In this document: positions 32,037-41,515 of the stretch, in pieces
Layout of the letters: each line of letters opens with the position of its first letter
How positions within the stretch are numbered: the first letter of the stretch is position 1
NCBI RefSeq assembly: GCF_019802255.1
Contig: NZ_JAHYSS010000001.1
Coordinates: 381,403 to 445,402 of the forward strand
Origin: Pedobacter polysacchareus
GTDB lineage: Bacteria > Bacteroidota > Bacteroidia > Sphingobacteriales > Sphingobacteriaceae
Length of the DNA: 64,000 nucleotides
Reading direction: 5' to 3'
Position numbers and translations under genes: made by a program
The notes under the pieces: model-generated
The model's input: the letters and a program-made list of their open reading frames with translations, nothing else
What the model was told of the DNA's origin: nothing
The model's database searches: none

Positions 32037-33542
32037 ATGAAAAATTTCAAATATATAATAATCGGGCTTTGCTGCAGTGTAACACTGTTTTCAGGCTGTA
32101 AGAAATTTCTTAATGTAGTACCAATCGATAACCTTACCGGAAACAACTACTGGCAAAATAAAAAAGATGTAGAAGCATATACTTCAGGATTATACCAGCA
32201 ATTCCGTGCTAAGGTAGCAGGGGAGAATGCAAAGTCTTTCTATTTAACATTCGATGTTAGAAATGCTCCAATTGTTGCAGCTGCTTCGCACCTGAACCTT
32301 CTGGCTGGAGGTAATATCAGGGCCTTACAGGGCAATTCGGAATGGGGTAAAGATGCTGCTTATGGCTATTACAGAATGACCGACTGGAAGGCCTTTTATG
32401 ACATCATCCAGGCCGCGAACATTCTGATCGTACAGGTGGATAAAATTCCTACGGCTACTTTCTCTGAGAATGATAGAAAACGCTACCGTGCAGAAGCTGT
32501 TTTCATGAGAAACTTAAGTTACTTATTTCTGGTGAGGCTGTATGGTGATGTACCTTATTATACTGAAGCTTACCATACTACTCCTTTACCTAGAATGCCG
32601 ATGGTAGAGGTATTGGAGAAATGTATTGCAGACATGGATGCGGTAAAGGAAGATTTACCATGGACTTATGGTGATCAGTCTATTGTAGCCATCAGAGCTA
32701 CCCGTGGCAGTGCATTGGCACTGATGATGCACCTGAACATGTGGGCTGCAGCTTTTGATCCAGGTAAGGCTGATACGCATTACAGGAGTACAAAAGCATT
32801 AGGCGATGAGCTGTTGGCTAATCCTGGTGTACATGAATTATTGCCAATGGAAAGGACTAAAGAAATCTTTAAAGGGCGTACCAAAGAAGGGCTTTTTGAA
32901 GTGCTTCAGAATTCTAACTATGGGGAATTCTTTAATATAAGATCCAACCTGGCCAATATCATGACGTATTATCCATACCGTGGAACGGTGACCAAAACTA
33001 CCAATGATGGTTATTATACCACCAAATACATGGAAAGTATTTACCCAAGCAGTGCAGGACCAGACAAGCGTTTGACTACCTGGTTTGATCAGCCTTTCAG
33101 CGGGAATAACAAATTTCAATTTTTAAAATTCATCAATGTGTACGGTGGAGAGGGAGTTTCTGTGAGAAATGACGATAACATCATTGTGTTCCGTTATTCA
33201 GATGCCATTCTTCTTGCCGCCGAAGCTGCAGCTGAATTGGAAGACGTAGGGGAAGGACAACGCCTGGTGAACCTGGTTAGAGTAAGGGCTGGCGCATCAC
33301 TAATCACCACTACCGGAAGCGACCTGAAAGATGATATTTATATGGAACGCTGTCGCGAGCTAATGGGAGAAGGACATTATTACAATGACCTGGTACGTAC
33401 CAAGCGCATCATGAATATTAAATTCAATTTGTCTAGAGTAATGTCGGTGAGCGATTTTATCCAGGGCGGATGGACATGGCCAATTTATGAGGATGCCTTA
33501 AAGAATAATCCATATATGAAGTTGAATGAGTTTTGGAAATAA
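32037..33542 (+). CDS. SusD/RagB-family nutrient-binding lipoprotein 2
   Basis: 501 residues. Lipoprotein signal (CSVTLFSGCKK), then the SusD pattern FLNVVPIDNLTGNNYWQNKKDVEAY in its N-terminal part, RAEAVFMRNLSYLFLVRLYGDVPYY centrally, and YMERCRELMGEGHYYNDLVRTKR near the C-terminus. Outer-surface partner of SusC 2, 18 nt downstream of it. Confidence 0.94.
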   Translation: MKNFKYIIIGLCCSVTLFSGCKKFLNVVPIDNLTGNNYWQNKKDVEAYTSGLYQQFRAKVAGENAKSFYLTFDVRNAPIVAAASHLNLLAGGNIRALQGNSEWGKDAAYGYYRMTDWKAFYDIIQAANILIVQVDKIPTATFSENDRKRYRAEAVFMRNLSYLFLVRLYGDVPYYTEAYHTTPLPRMPMVEVLEKCIADMDAVKEDLPWTYGDQSIVAIRATRGSALALMMHLNMWAAAFDPGKADTHYRSTKALGDELLANPGVHELLPMERTKEIFKGRTKEGLFEVLQNSNYGEFFNIRSNLANIMTYYPYRGTVTKTTNDGYYTTKYMESIYPSSAGPDKRLTTWFDQPFSGNNKFQFLKFINVYGGEGVSVRNDDNIIVFRYSDAILLAAEAAAELEDVGEGQRLVNLVRVRAGASLITTTGSDLKDDIYMERCRELMGEGHYYNDLVRTKRIMNIKFNLSRVMSVSDFIQGGWTWPIYEDALKNNPYMKLNEFWK

Positions 33543-33578
33543 TGATCAGCGGATTTTGCGCTATTAATAAAGAAAAAC

Positions 33579-34367
33579 ATGTATAAATTAATAAAAAGCC
33601 CCCTGTTAAGTCTACTGCTTGTTTTGTTGGTGCTTACAGCTTGCAATAAAGACAAATATTTTTTAGATACTGGTGTACATAAAGCAGAATATGATGGCAG
33701 TATCTTGAGTTATCTAAAATCAAAACCGGTGTACTTTGACTCTCTGGTAAGGGTGATCAACCTGGCAGGCATGAACGAGATTTATGAAAAAGAGAACCTG
33801 ACCTTTTTTGCGCCGCCAAGTGCCTTGATCCATAAATCAGTGATGCGTTTAAATGAGTATCTAAAATTCAATGGGCGTGATACGGTATCTCAACTGGAAC
33901 AGATTAAACCCACAGTATGGCGTCAGATGCTGGCACTTTATACTTTCAAAGGCACAAATCGCCTGAAAGATTATCAGCAGATCGATACCACTTCCATTCT
34001 GGCTTTTCCAGGACAAGGGTACAAAGGCTACGGAAATCTGGATGAAAAGCTAAACAGAACCATGAACATTGGCGTGGTGTTTAATGATGCGGCGGGAGTT
34101 AAATATGCAGGGTACAGACAAGTGGTCTTGTCTTACATCACTGATTTATCTCAGCCCACCCGCTTTTTGAATTACGCGCAGGTGGCCAGTTCTGACATTG
34201 CACCAAACAATGGAATTATTCATGCTTTAAGTATTATGGGGGTAGGCTCACTGAAGCTGACCGTTGGTGGTGACATGATTTACTATAAGTATCCCCTGTA
34301 TTTCGGTTTTGATGCGGATGAGTTTGTCTTGCTGGCCGTTGCAAATGGAATCTCTCCAAAAAAATAA
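33579..34367 (+). CDS. Fasciclin-domain lipoprotein 2
   Basis: 262 residues. Lipoprotein signal (LLLVLLVLTACNKD). Fasciclin-like domain with ILSYLKSKPVYFDSLVRVINLAG, LTFFAPPSALIHKSVMRL and the C-terminal IAPNNGIIHALSIMGVG (NNG-IH box, well kept). It is paralogous in position and fold to 27119, so each SusCD pair has its own fasciclin protein. Confidence 0.86.
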   Translation: MYKLIKSPLLSLLLVLLVLTACNKDKYFLDTGVHKAEYDGSILSYLKSKPVYFDSLVRVINLAGMNEIYEKENLTFFAPPSALIHKSVMRLNEYLKFNGRDTVSQLEQIKPTVWRQMLALYTFKGTNRLKDYQQIDTTSILAFPGQGYKGYGNLDEKLNRTMNIGVVFNDAAGVKYAGYRQVVLSYITDLSQPTRFLNYAQVASSDIAPNNGIIHALSIMGVGSLKLTVGGDMIYYKYPLYFGFDADEFVLLAVANGISPKK

Positions 34368-34405
34368 ACAGGATTATTTAGAAAGGACTATTAATAGAAA
34401 TAAAG

Positions 34406-36013
34406 ATGATATCAATTAATACAAAAAGGTTCGTGGTTCCGCTTTACAGCCTCTTGATAATGAGCGCTTTAACGATGTCTTCCTGCAAGAAAGAATCGGT
34501 AATCGCAGATCCTTACGAGGGAGGTAAACAACCACTAGGTATAAAATTCGCAAATGAACTGGCCATTCCGGAAACCGGAATCCAGGGAGAGGAAGCGACA
34601 TTTAAGGTAAGGGGACTTAAGCCATTTGAAGGGAAATTTCAAATCCTTTTGAATGAGACGGAAGCAGAGGTCTTAAAATTAACAGATAGTACCGTTACTG
34701 TTAAAGTTCCCCTTACGGCAAGTACGGGAGGGATTACTGTGGTGGCTGATGGACAAACTTTTTTTGGTCCTTCTTTTCCAATAGAAGGCAGATTGAGTAT
34801 CGATCCTTCTTTTAAAGTGATCAGCGGAGCTAACGGCCCGATATTCGGGATGATCCCTGCAGACAACAACTACCTGATGGTGGGCGCATTTTCTGATTTT
34901 GATGGAAAAGCAGCGTTAAAGCCAGTGAATGGTATTTCTATGATGAACGGACAGGGTGATTTTCAACCTCTGATGTCTGCTCGTGGTGTCGAAAATGGGG
35001 CCTTATTCTCTGTCAACCGACTAGATGGAGGAAAATTGATCGTTGCAGGAATCATGAACAGTTATAATCGCAGAAAAGGAATCAATGGCATTACCCGCCT
35101 GAATAGTGATGGTTCTTTAGATTCCTCAAAAGTGGCTGTGATTAATTTAACACCGGATAAACCATTAAATGGATTTGATACGGTAGCGACCTTTAATGGA
35201 GGTGTGAGTGGAATCATCAGGAAATCGTTTGTTAGAAATAACAAGATTATAATATTAGGGAGTTTTGAGTATTACCTGCGTTACTTCTATGATAGATCTA
35301 CAAGGGATGAGAAAAGAGTAGATGCGACCAAGATGAAACATATGGCCAGACTGAAAGAAGATGGCACTATGGATTCTACCTTTAATTTTAATCCGGTCAC
35401 CAGACAAGGTAATGAGAGCTTTAATGCTTCAATATCAGATGCTTTTATGCAGGATGATGGTAAAATTGTAGCGATTGGAGAGTTTACCACTTTCAATGGT
35501 GCAGCTGCAAATCGCATCGCCAGAATTAATGAAGATGGAAGCCAGGATAAGACTTTTAATGTGGGCACCGGAGCAGATGATGTGATTACTTCCATTACCT
35601 ACAACCGTGTGAAAAGAAAAATTCTAATCACGGGATTGTTTAGAAACTTCAATGGAAAGCCCAGCAATGGAGCGGTCATGTTAAATGAAGACGGCAGTGT
35701 GGATCCATTGTTCAATTTAGGTCCAGTTACCGGTGGCATTGTCACTTTCGCACATCAGCTAAACAGTGGTAAGATCATTGTTTCGGGGGGCTTTAAATCC
35801 TATGCCGGTGTAGTGAGACAAGGCTTTATGATCTTAAATCAGAATGGCACACTTGCTCCAGGATACAACAATACAGGTACTTTTCAAGGGTTGATCTCTA
35901 CGGTAATTGAAACGACTTCTGCCTTGGGCAACCCGGCAGTCATTCTTTCTGGGTTTATCAGCAAGTTTGATAATAAACGGGTTGGTAGTGTAGTGCGTGT
36001 CGAAATTAAGTAA
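34406..36013 (+). CDS. Surface lipoprotein, TIG-like plus delta-60 repeats (DUF5008-like)
   Basis: 535 residues. Lipoprotein signal (IMSALTMSSCKKE). An N-terminal IPT/TIG-like beta-sandwich (about 45-135, IQGEEATFKVRGL, VKVPLTASTGGITVVADG). A propeller-like part (about 140-530) has delta-60 repeats such as DGSLDSS, DGTMDSTFNFNP, DGSQDKTFNVG and DGSVDPLFNLG. The DPYEGGKQPLGIKF start fits the DUF5008 family as I recall it. It takes the same position after fasciclin 2 as the DUF5007 protein does after fasciclin 1. Predicted surface binding protein. Confidence 0.78.
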   Translation: MISINTKRFVVPLYSLLIMSALTMSSCKKESVIADPYEGGKQPLGIKFANELAIPETGIQGEEATFKVRGLKPFEGKFQILLNETEAEVLKLTDSTVTVKVPLTASTGGITVVADGQTFFGPSFPIEGRLSIDPSFKVISGANGPIFGMIPADNNYLMVGAFSDFDGKAALKPVNGISMMNGQGDFQPLMSARGVENGALFSVNRLDGGKLIVAGIMNSYNRRKGINGITRLNSDGSLDSSKVAVINLTPDKPLNGFDTVATFNGGVSGIIRKSFVRNNKIIILGSFEYYLRYFYDRSTRDEKRVDATKMKHMARLKEDGTMDSTFNFNPVTRQGNESFNASISDAFMQDDGKIVAIGEFTTFNGAAANRIARINEDGSQDKTFNVGTGADDVITSITYNRVKRKILITGLFRNFNGKPSNGAVMLNEDGSVDPLFNLGPVTGGIVTFAHQLNSGKIIVSGGFKSYAGVVRQGFMILNQNGTLAPGYNNTGTFQGLISTVIETTSALGNPAVILSGFISKFDNKRVGSVVRVEIK

Positions 36014-36029
36014 TAGTTGCACCTTATAA

Positions 36030-37817
36030 ATGATAATTGATATGATCGGAATAGAAAAAAATACGGCAACGAAATGGAGGAGAGGATGCCTTTCTTTTGT
36101 GGCATTAATTGGCGTGTTCATCGCAGGTTCTTCCTGCAATAAGGATTTTCCAAATACTTTACAGAAAGATTTTAAAAATGATACCGCAGGTATTACCCCT
36201 AAAAAAGCGAAGGTGCTATACCTGATTTTAGATGGGGTTCGCGGGAAAGCACTAAAGGCGTCACAAGCGCCTAATATGACCCAGATTTATAAGCGGTCAA
36301 TCTACGCATTTGATGCGCTCGCAGATTACGACGGAACGGGTACCACCAATGCCGGAACCTGGGCAAATATGCTCACCGGGGTGACCCGTTCTAAACATAA
36401 TGTAACGAGCGAAGACTTTTCAGGCAATAAACTGGCACAATATCCAAGCGTCTTCTCTAGCATTAAACAGAGCAGCGGTGGTAAAACCAGAACTGCTGCC
36501 TACAGTTCAACTCCTGCTTTTGCCAATAATTTAACCATCGATGCTACGGAAAATAAAATCCTTGCCGGTGATGATTTAGGCGTGAAAGCGGCTTTGATCA
36601 AAGAGTTGGAAAACCCAGATGCAACTTTAGTATTGGGTGAATTTGGTGCTGCAGAAACTGCGGGAAAACTTAGTGGCTATACGGATTCGAATCCTGCATA
36701 TGTGAACTCCATCTTGAAGTTGGATACCTATGTAGGTGAAATTATGGCTGCTTTAGCTAAGAGAAAGACCTTCGAAGATGAGAACTGGCTGGTAGTCATC
36801 GCTTCCAATAAAGGAGGGGTATTGCCTCCGGATCCAAGCGTGACTGATAAAACGGTATATGCAGATGATGCCCGCAATAGTTTTATCGTTTTCTATAACC
36901 CTAGATTTGCAACCAGCTTTCTCCCTAAACCGGATTCAGATAAAATCCCTTTTTCAGGTGTAGGACCGCGTCTTGCTGGAAATGCGGACACCAAAGGACA
37001 AGCTGTTTTGGCTAATGATGGCGGTTTGTACAATTTTGGTGCAACAGGCGAATATACCGTTGACATCAGGGTTAAAATAAACAGTACAGCCAGTAATTAT
37101 CCAACCATTCTAGGGAAACGTGAGAGCTTTACCATTGGTAAACCTGGCTGGGTATTCTTCCTGGAAGGTGACGTTTGGCAGTTGAACGTTGGGCGCGTAG
37201 GCGCATCAAATGTTCAGGCAAACGGCGGAAAGATCCGCGATGGGTATTGGCATACCTTAACAGCTAAGTTTTATAAAGATGGTTCTGCGCGTAAAGCAAA
37301 AGTATTTACGGATGGGGTATTAAAAGCAACCATCGACATTACTGCATGGGGAAATCTGGATTCTCCAGCACCATTAATTCTAGGTTATATAAATGATGGT
37401 GGTGGGCAAATTGATGTCTCTTACAGCAATTTACAAATCTTTAATGTGCCGGTTGCTGATGCTGTCATCACGGCAAATTCACGTCGCACAGTTTTAAATC
37501 CAAGTCACCCTAATATCAATAACCTGATCGGTTACTGGCCATTAGATGAAGGGTTAGGAACAGTGATGTTCAATAAGGCGACTCTGGGTGCGGGTAAGAA
37601 TTTCAATATGGTAGGTAATGCCGTATGGTCTTCTTTTAGTGATTATAGTCCTAATCTGGACGCCATTATTTCTGATGCATTTTTTAAGATCGTTCCAAAT
37701 AACGTAGACATTCCTTTCCACATTTATAAATGGTTAGGTGTCCCTGCACCATCAGGCATTTCTTTGGAAGGAAAGCTATGGAAAACAACTTTTACTGACC
37801 TTAAGCTGCCTTATTAA
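36030..37817 (+). CDS. Phosphodiesterase-like lipoprotein with LamG domain 1 (catalytic site degenerate)
   Basis: 595 residues (ATG 36042 is an alternative start). Lipoprotein signal ends at IAGSSCNKD. An alkaline-phosphatase-superfamily / type I phosphodiesterase-like domain (about 60-290) keeps LYLILDGVRG and TNAGTWANMLTGVTRSKHNV (metal Asp and nucleophile Thr region). Where active members have Asp-His followed by Gly, it reads ASNKGG (N260, K261), and the earlier D..GH box is EFGAAETAG. A LamG/concanavalin-like domain (about 325-480) and a DUF4983-like C-terminus with NNLIGYWPLDEG follow. Likely a binding protein or inactive enzyme (inference). Paralogue at 39781. Confidence 0.78.
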   Translation: MIIDMIGIEKNTATKWRRGCLSFVALIGVFIAGSSCNKDFPNTLQKDFKNDTAGITPKKAKVLYLILDGVRGKALKASQAPNMTQIYKRSIYAFDALADYDGTGTTNAGTWANMLTGVTRSKHNVTSEDFSGNKLAQYPSVFSSIKQSSGGKTRTAAYSSTPAFANNLTIDATENKILAGDDLGVKAALIKELENPDATLVLGEFGAAETAGKLSGYTDSNPAYVNSILKLDTYVGEIMAALAKRKTFEDENWLVVIASNKGGVLPPDPSVTDKTVYADDARNSFIVFYNPRFATSFLPKPDSDKIPFSGVGPRLAGNADTKGQAVLANDGGLYNFGATGEYTVDIRVKINSTASNYPTILGKRESFTIGKPGWVFFLEGDVWQLNVGRVGASNVQANGGKIRDGYWHTLTAKFYKDGSARKAKVFTDGVLKATIDITAWGNLDSPAPLILGYINDGGGQIDVSYSNLQIFNVPVADAVITANSRRTVLNPSHPNINNLIGYWPLDEGLGTVMFNKATLGAGKNFNMVGNAVWSSFSDYSPNLDAIISDAFFKIVPNNVDIPFHIYKWLGVPAPSGISLEGKLWKTTFTDLKLPY

Positions 37818-37852
37818 GGGCTGCTATTGTTTACAATATTTAAATTTTCAAT

Positions 37853-39757
37853 ATGAAAAGCTTTAATTTTTTATTCAAAATCAGCTGTTTTATTTTAATA
37901 ATGGGCTTGGCCTCTTGTAAAAAATATGGTTACAGTTTTGAGGATGGAACGGATAAACCAAATGATAATCCGCTAACAAATATACAGGTCGATACGGCCA
38001 TGTCCAGGGTAGATCGAAGTCTGTATCCGAGAGCCCGTGTTTTTCCTGGTCTAATGGAGCCTCAGGAAATTCGTTTAAAAAACCAGAAGTTGGTGATGAA
38101 CTTCAATTATACGGATGTGCAGGCCAGGGTGCTGAGAATGAACATCACTCCAGAACCACAATTCAGCACGGGCTTTTGGGCTCCTGCGGGCGAGCTGATT
38201 CAGATCGTATTGCCTGCTGGTATCGAAGGACTGAGTGTTCAGGTAGGTGTGCATACGGATAACTTATCCGCGATATCACCCTTGCGAAGAGATCCTTTAA
38301 TTACCACCAGAAAGCAGTTGTTTCCTGGAGTAAATTATATTCGTAACCTTTATGGCGGAACAGTTTATATCAATGCTTCTGTTGCCATTACTGCTCCGGT
38401 AGAAGTAACCTTTACAGGGGTCGTAAAAGCACCTGATTTCGTATTGGGGGAAACTAATGATGCCGATTTCGCGAAAGCCGTAGTAGATTCTTCTGTACCA
38501 TGGTTAGAGCTAAGGAGTAAAAATGTGATCTTCAGCTTACGAAGAGATTTGTTTCTCCGTTATCCTTTATTAAACCCAACTGCCTTAATGAGGGAATGGG
38601 ATGTGATTATCGACAAAGATTACTATGAGTGGATGGGTTTATCTGCAACTACTGCTGATATGACACAAAGAAGTCCTGATTTGCCATGGCGCGTGATTTT
38701 AGATATACAGCCATCAGTAGGTTATGCACACTCCAATTATCCTGTAGTGGCACAGCTGGACGACAACTGGTTTACTGAATTTACCACCTTGGCGGAGTTA
38801 AAAAATGGCGGCAACTGGGGTTTCTTCCATGAGATCGGACACAATTGTCAGCAGCCAGGAATGTGGAGCTGGGGAGCTTTAGGGGAAACCAGTAATAACC
38901 TTTTCGTATTCAAAGGCGCAAATAGAAATGGTACCATAGCCAGACACCCTGCATTACTGGAGCAGTTCCCTAAATCGTTGGCTTGGGCTGCAGTAAGTTC
39001 TACCCCAAATTTGGCGAAAAACTTCAATGACAATTCAGATGCTTTCTTTAAGATTCTTCCCTTTGTACAGATTTTTGAGAAACTAGGCTATAATGCAATG
39101 ACTTATTTATACAAGGCTGCAAGATCTGCAGATCGTCTTTCTATGAATGATCAGGATCGCCAGGATTTTGTGTACGAAAAGTTCTCAGAGTATGCCAAAT
39201 TAGATTTGCAGACTTTCTTTGATTCGTACAACATCAGGCTGAGCTCATTGTCAAGAAAAAAGATCTCTAGTCTTTATCCTGCTTTAACTACACAGATCTG
39301 GACTTATAATCCGATTACCAAAACTGGTGGTACTGCTGCGATTGTGCCTACGTATACCGCTAGTTCTTCACAAAGTAATGAAGGTTCTGTAGCCGCTATG
39401 TTTGATGGGAATACAGCTACGTATTGGCATTCTCAATATAGCCCTACACCTGATGCAAGCACTAAAAAACCATTTACCATTAACATGGACATGAAAAAAC
39501 TGGTTTCGGCAAAAGGGATGTCTTTCACACCAAGAATAAACTCGTCGTCCCAAAGGCCAAAAACAACAGAGGTTTATACGAGTCCGGACAATGTGAACTT
39601 TACTTTAGTGGGTACAGTGGTGATTGCAGATGCGGCTACGCCTACCACGATGAATTTCACGGATCCTCAGAAGGCAAGGTTCTATCGCGTGGTGATCAAA
39701 GATATGTGGTCTACAGGTGATTATGCCTCCCTTTCGGAAATCGCGTTTATTAATTAA
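37853..39757 (+). CDS. M60-family (mucinase-type) metallopeptidase with F5/8 domain
   Basis: 634 residues. Lipoprotein signal (FILIMGLASCKK). The peptidase domain (about 80-460) contains HEIGH (H326, E327, H330) and the third zinc ligand E345 in GETSNN, giving a gluzincin HExxH-14-E site. A C-terminal F5/8 type C (CBM32-like) domain covers about 490-634 (SNEGSVAAMFDGNTATYWHS, RFYRVVIKDMW). M60 peptidases of Bacteroidetes cut O-glycosylated proteins such as mucins. This gives the strongest clue to the locus substrate. It sits between the two phosphodiesterase-like genes. Confidence 0.9.
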   Translation: MKSFNFLFKISCFILIMGLASCKKYGYSFEDGTDKPNDNPLTNIQVDTAMSRVDRSLYPRARVFPGLMEPQEIRLKNQKLVMNFNYTDVQARVLRMNITPEPQFSTGFWAPAGELIQIVLPAGIEGLSVQVGVHTDNLSAISPLRRDPLITTRKQLFPGVNYIRNLYGGTVYINASVAITAPVEVTFTGVVKAPDFVLGETNDADFAKAVVDSSVPWLELRSKNVIFSLRRDLFLRYPLLNPTALMREWDVIIDKDYYEWMGLSATTADMTQRSPDLPWRVILDIQPSVGYAHSNYPVVAQLDDNWFTEFTTLAELKNGGNWGFFHEIGHNCQQPGMWSWGALGETSNNLFVFKGANRNGTIARHPALLEQFPKSLAWAAVSSTPNLAKNFNDNSDAFFKILPFVQIFEKLGYNAMTYLYKAARSADRLSMNDQDRQDFVYEKFSEYAKLDLQTFFDSYNIRLSSLSRKKISSLYPALTTQIWTYNPITKTGGTAAIVPTYTASSSQSNEGSVAAMFDGNTATYWHSQYSPTPDASTKKPFTINMDMKKLVSAKGMSFTPRINSSSQRPKTTEVYTSPDNVNFTLVGTVVIADAATPTTMNFTDPQKARFYRVVIKDMWSTGDYASLSEIAFIN

Positions 39758-39780
39758 GTTTTTTGTTAGCAAATAAGACA

Positions 39781-41484
39781 ATGAGGAAATATACAAATAC
39801 AAACAAGGTTTTTGCCTTTTTCGGAATGGCATTACTGCTGGCCAGTACTTTTACTGCCTGCAAGAAATATCCAAATCCTGCACCTTATTTTGAAGAGTAT
39901 GGAGAGTTAGAGGTGAAATCCTCGAGAAGAATCCTGCTCATCAGTATTGATGGAACAGATGGTGGGGAATTACAAAAAATAGCGCCAACCAACATCATGA
40001 GCCTGATTAAAACAGGAAAGTATAGTTTTAACAGAGGACCGGAATTGGTTTCTACACAAGCCTCCACCTGGGCCAGTATGCTGACTGGTGCTTCAAGTAC
40101 TAAGCATGGCATCTCAGATAACAGCTACAGACCAGTATCTGAGCCAGGTAAAGAGCATACCGCACCAGCATATTTTCCAAATATGGTGGCGAGAATCCTG
40201 GATATTAAACCAGAATTGAAAACAGCAGCCATTACTTCTGACGCCGCATTAAACAAATACCTGATCGAAGCTGATCACCGTGTTTTAGCATCGAATGATG
40301 CGATGATTAAAGATTCTACAGTGGCCATATTGACGAATGAAAATCCAAACCTGGTGATTACTAGCTTTAAGGATGTAGAAATAGCAGGTGCAGCGGGAGG
40401 ATATTCTGCAAGTGTACCTGCTTATAAAACGGCAATCGAGAAGACAGATACTTATATCGGTGAAATGGTGGCTGCGATAAAAAAGAGGAAGAACTACAGT
40501 ACTGAAGATTGGCTGATTATTGTGACGACCAATAAAGCAGGGACTGAGGCGAATCCAAAAGCAGGATTTATCATTACTTCAAACCCGGCTTTGAAAGAGG
40601 GAATGTTAACGAAAGTAGGTTTCAATGGGATGAGATTTGGTAAAGTAGGTTTAGTTGGAACGATAAAAGATGACAACGGACTATATGATGCCGGGCAGAA
40701 TAAAGACTTTACGGTACAGGTACAAATGAAGTTTAATGTGATTACCATCTATCCAAGATTTCTTTCAAAAGGGACAGCGTTGGTAAGTGACGCAATAACT
40801 GGCTGGACGATGTTACAGAATGATGGCAGCACCTGGGCGGTAATTTTTGGCGGGAAAGCTTTTGGTGGAAATGGGAAAAGACAAGTAGTAGGTACTTCTG
40901 TAGCAGGGGGCGGCTGGCATACTTTAACTTTTACTGTGAAAACTGTAGGTGCTACCAGAATTGCTTCTGTATTTACAGATGGTATCCCAGGCCAAACACT
41001 GGATATTACCAATACGGTTAACTTAAGCAGTCCTACAACGCCATTGAGTATAGGCGGAGTAGAAGGCTCAACCAGCAACTCTGATTTTTATGCTGCGGAT
41101 CTGCAGTATTTTAATGTGGCTTTGGATCCTGCTGTCATTAAAGCAAATGTTGCGCTGAAAGACATCACCAAACACCCTAACTACAATAACCTGGTTGGAT
41201 ACTGGCCATTTGATGATGGTGGTGGTGCAGTGGTTGCGAATAAAGCACCTATCGGTTTTAATCTGAATCTTGCAGGACCTAGTAGCTGGGCTGCTTTAGC
41301 AAATGACATTCCTGTGAGCAGAACCCCGCAAGTAATTAGCGGTGTATCTATTGTGCCAACCAGTCCGGATGTAGCCTCTCTTTGCCTTTACTGGTTGAAG
41401 ATTCCGATCAAAGACGAATGGAAGATGGACGGAAATCCATGGATTTCAAACTATGAGATTGAATTCCTAAAAAAAATTAATTAA
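39781..41484 (+). CDS. Phosphodiesterase-like lipoprotein with LamG domain 2 (catalytic site degenerate)
   Basis: 567 residues from ATG 39781 (a TTG 18 nt upstream is in frame). Lipoprotein signal (LLASTFTACKK). Same layout as the protein at 36030: RILLISIDGTDGG and STQASTWASMLTGASSTKHGI in the phosphatase-superfamily domain, then TTNKAG (N251, K252) in place of the Asp-His pair, LamG domain (about 305-455) and NNLVGYWPFDDGGG near the C-terminus. The same substitution in both paralogues argues it predates or survived the duplication. Likely surface binding role (inference). Confidence 0.78.
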   Translation: MRKYTNTNKVFAFFGMALLLASTFTACKKYPNPAPYFEEYGELEVKSSRRILLISIDGTDGGELQKIAPTNIMSLIKTGKYSFNRGPELVSTQASTWASMLTGASSTKHGISDNSYRPVSEPGKEHTAPAYFPNMVARILDIKPELKTAAITSDAALNKYLIEADHRVLASNDAMIKDSTVAILTNENPNLVITSFKDVEIAGAAGGYSASVPAYKTAIEKTDTYIGEMVAAIKKRKNYSTEDWLIIVTTNKAGTEANPKAGFIITSNPALKEGMLTKVGFNGMRFGKVGLVGTIKDDNGLYDAGQNKDFTVQVQMKFNVITIYPRFLSKGTALVSDAITGWTMLQNDGSTWAVIFGGKAFGGNGKRQVVGTSVAGGGWHTLTFTVKTVGATRIASVFTDGIPGQTLDITNTVNLSSPTTPLSIGGVEGSTSNSDFYAADLQYFNVALDPAVIKANVALKDITKHPNYNNLVGYWPFDDGGGAVVANKAPIGFNLNLAGPSSWAALANDIPVSRTPQVISGVSIVPTSPDVASLCLYWLKIPIKDEWKMDGNPWISNYEIEFLKKIN

Positions 41485-41515
41485 CAGCTGAATAGTTAAA
41501 AATAACTTGAATACG

